NCBI RefSeq assembly: GCF_000424305.1
Contig: NZ_AUJQ01000008.1
Coordinates: forward strand, 124,001 to 188,000
DNA: 64,000 bases
Direction: 5' to 3'
From: Pseudobutyrivibrio ruminis AD2017
GTDB lineage: Bacteria; Bacillota; Clostridia; Lachnospirales; Lachnospiraceae
Part shown: positions 61,543-64,000 of the stretch, piece after piece
Layout: the number at the start of each line of letters is the position of its first letter
Position numbering within the stretch: position 1 is the stretch's first letter
Notes under the pieces: model-generated
What the model was told of the DNA's origin: nothing
The model's database searches: none
The model's input: the letters and a program-made list of their open reading frames with translations, nothing else
Program-made: the position numbers and the translations under genes

Positions 61543-62475
61543 TTATTTATCTTGTACCTCTTTGTTTTTCTTTTCCTTTTTAATCTTTCTCTTTTTGTGA
61601 ATCCTAATTATAACTACAACTACTATTGCTACTATAATAATGTATGGCAATAAATATATTAAACCAATCACAAGATTCTGAAGGAATTCAATAAATCCTG
61701 TAAAGGAACCTGCAAATGCTTCTGCAAAACGATTCCATGCACTGTCTGCCTTTACCTCTGAATAGGTAACAACTTCACTGATATCTACTGAAACTGTGCT
61801 GTAGTCTATCTTGTCATCATAGGTCTTTTTCTGTGCTGTGTAGCTTTCAATCTGATATTGAACATCATTTATTCTGTCTTCTATTTCAAGAAGGTCTGTT
61901 ACGTTATCAGCTTCTGCTTCCAGCTCCTGAAGACGCTCAAGCTTTGTATTTAAGCTCTTTAATCTGGCCTGAACATCAACATAGCTTGATGTGATATCCT
62001 CAACATTTTCACTTTTAGATGTAAGGGAGCCTACATCTCCAACGCTGGACATAAAGTCCTGATACTTGTCTGCTGGAATTCTGGCTTGCATGTTGGCACT
62101 GCGGCCGCCGTATTCTACGCTTCCGTAGGTAGAATTGCTTTCAAGATAACCACCATTTGCGGATACAAGCTCTTTTACTCTGGCAACATCTTCGTCGAAC
62201 TTCTTGGTTTCTAAGCTAATGTTTGAGTTATACACAAGCTTTCTTGAGGTATCATAGCCAGATAAATCTACATCTTCCCCCTCTGCGCCCTCATCTGCAG
62301 TCATTTCGGTATCCACGTCGTAATCCTCTACTGCCGTCTCCTCAAAGCCAACAGCATCTTTTGCCATGAATGAATTAGATGCCTGCTTTAAAGAGCCTAC
62401 ACTAGAGCTGCCACCACAGGCTGTGGCAAAAGCCATGGTGCATACTGCGATTAACACTAATAATCTTTTTTTCAT
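61543..62475 (-). CDS. DUF4349 lipoprotein
   Basis: 310 residues. Lipoprotein signal MKKRLLVLIAVCTMAFATAC with the lipobox Cys at residue 20. The DUF4349 region follows (about 75-250; KLVYNSNISLETKKFDED, then a coiled coil TKLERLQELEAEADNVTDLL), then a C-terminal membrane helix (about 270-292) and a Lys-rich cytoplasmic tail. It is thus anchored at both ends of the extracellular domain. Role unknown. Confidence 0.9.
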   Translation of the reverse strand: MKKRLLVLIAVCTMAFATACGGSSSVGSLKQASNSFMAKDAVGFEETAVEDYDVDTEMTADEGAEGEDVDLSGYDTSRKLVYNSNISLETKKFDEDVARVKELVSANGGYLESNSTYGSVEYGGRSANMQARIPADKYQDFMSSVGDVGSLTSKSENVEDITSSYVDVQARLKSLNTKLERLQELEAEADNVTDLLEIEDRINDVQYQIESYTAQKKTYDDKIDYSTVSVDISEVVTYSEVKADSAWNRFAEAFAGSFTGFIEFLQNLVIGLIYLLPYIIIVAIVVVVIIRIHKKRKIKKEKKNKEVQDK

Positions 62476-62508
62476 AATAAAGCCTCACCTTCCTTACTAG
62501 TCAAAAAT

Positions 62509-63342
62509 CTATCTTAATATTTCATCAATAGTAGATACTGTACTAAAACTACCTGAGTGATTAGAAATAATTTCCTTCATAATTGGCAGTTCGAAATAAC
62601 TGATGTAGCAAATCAAGGTATTGTTCTCCCCTGCTATGGCACCTCTGGAATCCATGATTGTGCAGGTCTTGTTGAGCCTCTTTTTAATGTCATCGATAAT
62701 GTTATCAGGGTCCTGGGTGATAATGGTAACCTGCTTAATGGCTTCGAAATGGTCTGTGTAATGATCGATAACAGTGGTAGCCACCACATAAACCAAAAGA
62801 CTAAGCAATGCCGCTGTCATATCTATCGTGAAAAACACCGTGAAATAAACCAATGCATTGAATGCAAGCAAAACGGGCGTCATGCTGTAATTTCGACCTG
62901 TTTTATCAGATAGGCGCTTAACAACTATGTTGGCTAATATCTCAGAACCATCTATGCATCCACCATTTCGAAGGATAAGGGATAGGCCTGCCCCAAGGAT
63001 TGCCCCGCCAAAAGCAACTGCAAGGAAATGCTCGGTGTTAAGCTCGAAGGGAATCTCCTCGAAAAAATGGATTCCCAAAGTGTAGGTCAAAGAACCTAAT
63101 GTAGCTTTGATAGTGAAGCTTTTTCCAAGCACTACGTGTCCTGCAATTATAAAAGGTATAAACACTAAAAATACAAGAGGCGCCAGTGAAAGCCCAGTAA
63201 GCTTACTGATAATGATGGCAACCCCTGCTGTTCCATAATCAATGGCGTCATTTGGCAATATAATCAGTGCGACTGAAAAACTGGCCATTATGGCTCCAAC
63301 TATAATAAATATGTACTGTAAAATCCCTTGAGTTTTCTTCAT
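62509..63342 (-). CDS. YitT family membrane protein (DUF2179)
   Basis: 277 residues with five or six membrane helices (11-195), a GGxxDGSE-like block (RNGGCIDGSEILANIVV), and a C-terminal cytosolic DUF2179 domain (about 200-277; KRLNKTCTIMDSRGAIAGEN). Widespread in Firmicutes; the transported or sensed molecule is not known. It precedes the DUF4349 gene by 33 bp. Confidence 0.92.
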   Translation of the reverse strand: MKKTQGILQYIFIIVGAIMASFSVALIILPNDAIDYGTAGVAIIISKLTGLSLAPLVFLVFIPFIIAGHVVLGKSFTIKATLGSLTYTLGIHFFEEIPFELNTEHFLAVAFGGAILGAGLSLILRNGGCIDGSEILANIVVKRLSDKTGRNYSMTPVLLAFNALVYFTVFFTIDMTAALLSLLVYVVATTVIDHYTDHFEAIKQVTIITQDPDNIIDDIKKRLNKTCTIMDSRGAIAGENNTLICYISYFELPIMKEIISNHSGSFSTVSTIDEILR

Positions 63343-63494
63343 ATATACCTTTCTACTGTAAATGTTCTGTAAAATCGATTCTTATAAAAATTATAACTAA
63401 CAATTTTTCCCATATCAACAGATGTGTCTCACACTTATTGAAAAATATTCGCTAATTCAAGGGCTGAAACCGAAGTGTACTAATACAATCGAAC

Positions 63495-63524
63495 AAAAAA
63501 GCCCGGTAAATTTCTTTACCGGGC
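63495..63524 (-). terminator. Terminator after the right-edge chemotaxis gene
   Basis: Stem GCCCGGTAAA/TTTACCGGGC with a 4-base loop, T-run on the minus strand. Confidence 0.92.
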
Positions 63525-63540
63525 CAAGTGAATTCTTTAT

Positions 63541-64000
63541 TTATTTGAAGAACTGAATTTCTTCATGGAGGCTTACAGCAATTTCCTTAAGGTTTGCTGC
63601 AGCTTCAGCAAGTGTGCTAACTGTAGCAGAAAGCTCTTCAACTGATGCTCCTGTAGTCTCTGATGCAGCTGCATTTTCCTCTGAAATAGCTGAAAGTGAA
63701 TGCATAGCATTTGATACTGATGAATTAGAATCTACGCAAGTATCTGCTTCCTTGGAAATCTTTGCTACCGCTTGAACAGTAGTCTCGATATCTGCAAGCA
63801 TTCCCTGTACAGATTCAAATGTAGAAGCAATTGCCTTTTGCTGTTCTACATTTCCTTCCATTACAAGAGTTGCGGCCTTTACCGCCTGCTCTGCTTCCTG
63901 AAGTAAAGCATCCATCTCTGTACGGATTTCAGAAGCAAGAGTATCTGAATCATCTGCCAGCTGTCTGATTTCCTCAGCAACAACTGCGAAGCCCTTGCCC
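63541..64000 (-). CDS. Methyl-accepting chemotaxis protein, C-terminal part (cut by window edge)
   Basis: The last 153 codons of a receptor. It enters the window inside the signalling tip ([19 protein letters not shown]) and continues through the adaptation coiled coil to ETTGASVEELSATVSTL and LHEEIQFFK. It is closely related to the receptor at 52344-54419, with the same domain end, so the two are paralogues. Sensor and start are outside the window. Confidence 0.93.
   Translation of the reverse strand, partial: GKGFAVVAEEIRQLADDSDTLASEIRTEMDALLQEAEQAVKAATLVMEGNVEQQKAIASTFESVQGMLADIETTVQAVAKISKEADTCVDSNSSVSNAMHSLSAISEENAAASETTGASVEELSATVSTLAEAAANLKEIAVSLHEEIQFFK

Overview
The window looks like a chromosome segment of a low-to-moderate GC, anaerobic, gut- or rumen-type Lachnospiraceae bacterium. 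A Butyrivibrio/Pseudobutyrivibrio-like genome is my best inference. The reasons are purely bacterial Firmicute gene content, AGGAGG-type ribosome sites with frequent TTG/GTG starts, a large secreted arabinanase, two long wall/membrane-anchored surface proteins, methyl-accepting chemotaxis proteins, and several families that are common in Lachnospiraceae (DUF5685, YibE/F, DUF4349, YitT). No phage, transposase, integrase or CRISPR-cas genes are visible.

Layout, left to right. 1-6 kb (minus strand): a cut-off membrane protein, recO, era, an M16C presequence-protease-like peptidase and an MscS channel. 6-12.9 kb: a biosynthetic operon leuB-ilvD-ilvB-serC-serA for branched-chain amino acids and serine, divergent from birA (plus). 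13.9-17.2 kb: HerA/YjgR-like ATPase, MgtC-type membrane protein, a degenerate small ABC ATPase and hypA. 17.2-21 kb: purine genes purE, purM, purN and purD (minus), interleaved with three kinds of palindromic repeat. 21.4-24.5 kb: pyrE, a small membrane protein and an M29-type aminopeptidase with a long N-terminal extension. 24.6-37.3 kb: YibE/F transporter-like protein, a 2268-residue surface protein carrying a PHP phosphoesterase domain, nth, and a 1259-residue secreted GH43 arabinanase. 37.5-43 kb: a MacAB-like efflux system and a GntR(YtrA)-controlled ABC-2 transporter with a perfect palindromic operator over its promoter. 43-45.7 kb: a P1 (DmpA-like) peptidase, an unrecognised nuclease-like protein, then a 583-bp non-coding stretch with a tandem array of 53-bp inverted-repeat units, an inverted copy of a tRNA 3' end, several hairpins and tRNA-Leu(TAG). 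45.8-52.2 kb: the F1Fo ATP synthase operon atpB-E-F-HA-G-D-C, in which the delta and alpha subunits are one open reading frame. 52.3-64 kb: a chemotaxis receptor, guanine deaminase with a stand-alone FakA-C-terminal-like protein, tRNA-Glu(CTC), aspS, two metal-type regulators (a cysteine-rich Fur relative and a DtxR/MntR protein), a three-gene operon ending in a J-domain protein, a DUF4349 lipoprotein, a YitT protein and the end of a second chemotaxis receptor.

The most unusual items are the exactly 53-bp-periodic array of TTTACCACTAG/CTAGTGGTA inverted repeats at 45023-45287, with a solo copy in the purD-purN gap; the delta-alpha fusion in the ATP synthase; the Fur-family protein whose metal-sensing half is replaced by a seven-cysteine cluster; and a family of roughly 130-160-bp GC-rich palindromic elements that flank purE. 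Most of the window is otherwise ordinary housekeeping sequence. Functions are assigned by recognising motifs by eye; no database search was possible.
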